Assembly (NCBI GenBank): GCA_016781885.1
Contig: JADDPM010000098.1
Coordinates: 1-8,280, forward strand
Direction of reading: 5' to 3'
From: Rubrobacter sp.
Lineage (GTDB): Bacteria; Actinomycetota; Rubrobacteria; Rubrobacterales; Rubrobacteraceae
DNA: 8,280 nucleotides
Positions within the stretch are counted from its first letter, which is position 1, and the number at the start of each line of letters is the position of its first letter. Under the pieces are notes generated by a model. That model saw only the letters and a program-made list of their open reading frames with translations. It made no database searches and was not told the DNA's origin. Position numbers and translations under genes: made by a program. This document shows positions 6,894-8,280 of this stretch, piece by piece.

Positions 6894-7391
6894 AGGCACC
6901 TCCGTCGAGCTCGGCGAGGAGAAGGCCCCGCACGTCAAGCGGTAGAGTCCCCGTCGCGGGGTTGCCTTCTCCGTCGTAGGGCCACGCCTCTCTCGGACGG
7001 TACCAGTAGAATTCCACCCCGTCGTCGTCCGGGTCGCGGAGATAGAGGACCTCGGAGACGCCGTGCTCGGAGGCACCGTCCACAGGGTACTCCGCATCGT
7101 GAAGCTCTCTTAGCGTCCGGGCGAGCACACGGCGCTCCGGGTAGAGGATAGCGAAGTGGGAGAGGCCGGCGGACTTGCGGGGGCGGTCGGCACGTTGCGA
7201 CCGACCCACGCATGCGGCCCGATCTGGTGATGGTGCCCAACGGCGGAGAGGAAGACGGCGTCCTCTCCGTACCGTTGCGTCACCTCGAAGCCCAGGACAT
7301 CTCTGTAGAGCCCCAAAGAGCGCTCGACGTCCGCCACCTTCAAGCATACGCATCCGATGAGGGCCTCGGGGTGTATCCGGGGAGAGTCCAA
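6883..7391 (-). pseudogene. VOC-superfamily protein (glyoxalase/extradiol-dioxygenase fold), frameshifted
   Basis: The N-terminal half reads ALIGCVCLKVADVERS, LYRDVLGFEV and AVGHHHQIGPHAWVG in one frame. The C-terminal half (GLSHFAILYPERR, HGVSEVLYLRDPD, VEFYWYRPREAWP) continues in the next frame. The join is at five G (7179-7183; CCCCC in the message). One extra C there restores a continuous 169-residue protein of two beta-alpha-beta-beta-beta modules, a normal length for catechol-dioxygenase-like VOC proteins (CatE type). The TTG at 7391 is chosen because AGGAGG (7400-7405) is 8 bases upstream and the homologous fold begins soon after. Position 16 is Cys where relatives usually have a metal-binding His; His79 and Glu127 in the second module are kept. 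The stop overlaps the glycosyltransferase gene by 11 bases. A real mutation or a read error in the homopolymer would both fit. Substrate unknown. Confidence 0.82.
6898..6903 (-). promoter_or_regulatory. Ribosome binding site for the glycosyltransferase gene (GGAGGT)
   Basis: GGAGGT inside the end of the VOC gene lies 4 bases before the GTG at 6893. It is the only strong site near the start of the membrane protein and sets its N-terminus, rejecting the much longer open frame. Confidence 0.6.
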
Positions 7392-7399
7392 CCGTCCTG

Positions 7400-7405
7400 C
7401 CTCCT
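7400..7405 (-). promoter_or_regulatory. Ribosome binding site for the VOC gene (AGGAGG)
   Basis: AGGAGG precedes the TTG at 7391 by 8 bases. It is the best ribosome site in the window and decides between this start and the upstream in-frame ATG (7433) and TTG (7445), neither of which has one. Confidence 0.65.
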
Positions 7406-7445
7406 GAGATCTGGCGTCGTGGCCGCGCCGCATTCTACAGATCAA

Positions 7446-8280
7446 CTAACCGCCTCGCCGGTTGACCATAAAAACTCCCGCGAGGACGATCATGCCGCCT
7501 ACTACGGACAGCAAGGACGGCGTCTCGCCGAGCCAGACCCACGCGATCAGGTACGCCAGCACCGGTACGAGGTAGAGGAAGCTCGCCGCAACGGAGGCGT
7601 CCATGCGGGAGAAGGCGTAAGCGTAGGTGACGTAGGCAACCGCCGTGGGGAAGACGCCCAGGTAGACCATCGTGAGCGTGACGCCCGCGGAGGCCACTTC
7701 GACCTGAGCAACGAGGCCGGGCAGATAGACGAGCGCGAAGAACGTGCCAGCCCAAATCGCATAGGTGGTGAAGGCGAGGGCGCCGTACTTCCCGAGATAC
7801 GGCTTCTGGAAGACGAAGTACACGCTCACGCACACGGCCGAGAGCAGTATCAAGAAGGCCCCCGGGTCCAGGGAGAAGCTCCGTCCTTCGTCCAGGGAGA
7901 TCAAGGCGGCACCGGCGAAGCTCAAAGCCATCCCGACCCGGCCCGAGGGCCTGAGCCTCTCCCGGAGCACGACCGCCGCCAGGAGCGCGGTGATGACGGG
8001 AGCCGTGGCTATCAGCACGCCCGCCGCCCCAGCGCCGACCGTCCGCTCCCCGAAATTGAGCGCCGCATGATAAACGGCGAAGGCGAGGAAACCCAAAAGG
8101 AGGACAGCCGGGAGGTCCCGGACCTCCGGCAGTCGCATCCGCGTAACGAGCGCGTATAGCGCAAGCACTACGGAGGCCGTGAGGAGGCGGAACAACGCCA
8201 CCTGTCCCGGACCATACTCCGCGAGACCGACTCGAATGCCAGCATACGCCGAGGCCCACAGCACCACCGTCGCGGCGAGC
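7446..8280 (-). CDS. EamA/DMT-family membrane transporter (N-terminus beyond window)
   Basis: EamA proteins are ten-helix exporters or permeases made of two repeated five-helix units, moving amino acids, metabolites or drugs; the substrate cannot be told from sequence. Here 277 codons are readable and the frame stays open to the right edge. The first in-window codons (LAATVVLWASAYAGIRVGL) are already inside the first helix, so the GTG at 8267 is not a credible start and a few residues are missing. Unit 1 ends near the VVLRERLRPSGRVGMALSFA segment, where 'l.E.l...q..G..l...G' is typical. Unit 2 contains FVFQKPYLGKYGALAFTTYA, AVAYVTYAYAFSRMDAS and LIAWVWLGETPSLLSVVGG, ending MVNRRGG. It is 54 bases upstream of the VOC gene and likely co-transcribed with it. 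Confidence 0.92.
   Translation of the reverse strand, partial: LAATVVLWASAYAGIRVGLAEYGPGQVALFRLLTASVVLALYALVTRMRLPEVRDLPAVLLLGFLAFAVYHAALNFGERTVGAGAAGVLIATAPVITALLAAVVLRERLRPSGRVGMALSFAGAALISLDEGRSFSLDPGAFLILLSAVCVSVYFVFQKPYLGKYGALAFTTYAIWAGTFFALVYLPGLVAQVEVASAGVTLTMVYLGVFPTAVAYVTYAYAFSRMDASVAASFLYLVPVLAYLIAWVWLGETPSLLSVVGGMIVLAGVFMVNRRGG

Noticed and set aside
6894..7097. N-terminal extension of the glycosyltransferase frame (68 more residues)
   Set aside because: It overlaps the C-terminal half of the VOC protein, lacks membrane-protein character and has no ribosome site at its start, while GGAGGT marks the GTG at 6893.
7420..7435. TAGAAT as a -10 box for the VOC gene
   Set aside because: It matches 5 of 6 bases but has no -35-like sequence at 15-19 bases and sits in a short gap inside a likely operon.
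7446..7461. AACCG/CGGTT hairpin over the EamA stop codon as a terminator
   Set aside because: Only five pairs and no T-run follows; the next gene is 54 bases away on the same strand.
7212..8159. Plus-strand open frame of 315 codons opposite the EamA gene
   Set aside because: The product is highly polar and unstructured in composition, while the minus strand gives a textbook ten-helix transporter. It is a shadow frame.
1..8280. tRNA, rRNA, CRISPR array, insertion sequence, toxin-antitoxin or phage module
   Set aside because: I looked for these on both strands and saw no clover-leaf, regular repeat array, transposase motif or terminal inverted repeats; the genes are ordinary chromosomal functions.

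Overview
The window is a compact stretch of high-GC bacterial chromosome in which every supported gene lies on the minus strand, so it is transcribed from right (8280) to left (1). The gene set is queuosine tRNA modification followed by secD and secF as separate genes, next to a DUF2905 membrane protein. Together with GC-rich codon use, GTG/TTG starts and an apparently leaderless promoter, this suggests a high-GC, Gram-positive-type bacterium such as an actinobacterium. A Rubrobacter-like member would fit, but that placement is inference from gene style and not a database result.

Layout in transcription order. (1) 8280-7446: an EamA/DMT-family transporter whose first few codons lie outside the window. 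(2) 7391-6883: a two-module VOC (glyoxalase/extradiol-dioxygenase fold) gene that is out of frame in its middle at a run of five G (7179-7183). (3) 6893-5268: a 541-residue GT-C glycosyltransferase of the PMT/ArnT type, overlapping the VOC gene by 11 bases. (4) 5267-5222: a 46-base gap with a good promoter placed so that the mRNA should begin at or next to the next start codon. (5) 5221-5003: DUF2905 protein. (6) queA, (7) tgt, (8) secD, (9) secF. (10) 208-1: the N-terminal part of a phasin-like coiled-coil protein that runs off the left edge.

queA and tgt encode two consecutive steps of queuosine synthesis in tRNA. Tgt swaps preQ1 into the wobble position and QueA adds the epoxycyclopentane ring. 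secD and secF encode the proton-driven accessory motor of the Sec translocon. DUF2905-queA-tgt-secD-secF matches a well-known bacterial gene order, except that ruvB is not upstream of DUF2905 and no yajC is visible between tgt and secD. The three upstream genes (EamA, VOC, glycosyltransferase) look like a separate unit with no clear pathway link.

I saw no new defence, mobile or RNA-based system. There are no tRNA or rRNA genes, CRISPR arrays, insertion sequences or long repeats that I could detect. The points worth a second look are small: tgt lacks a standard start codon at the family-expected place (an AUA sits there), the VOC gene is frameshifted, and the DUF2905-queA-tgt promoter looks leaderless and carries an 8-base direct repeat.
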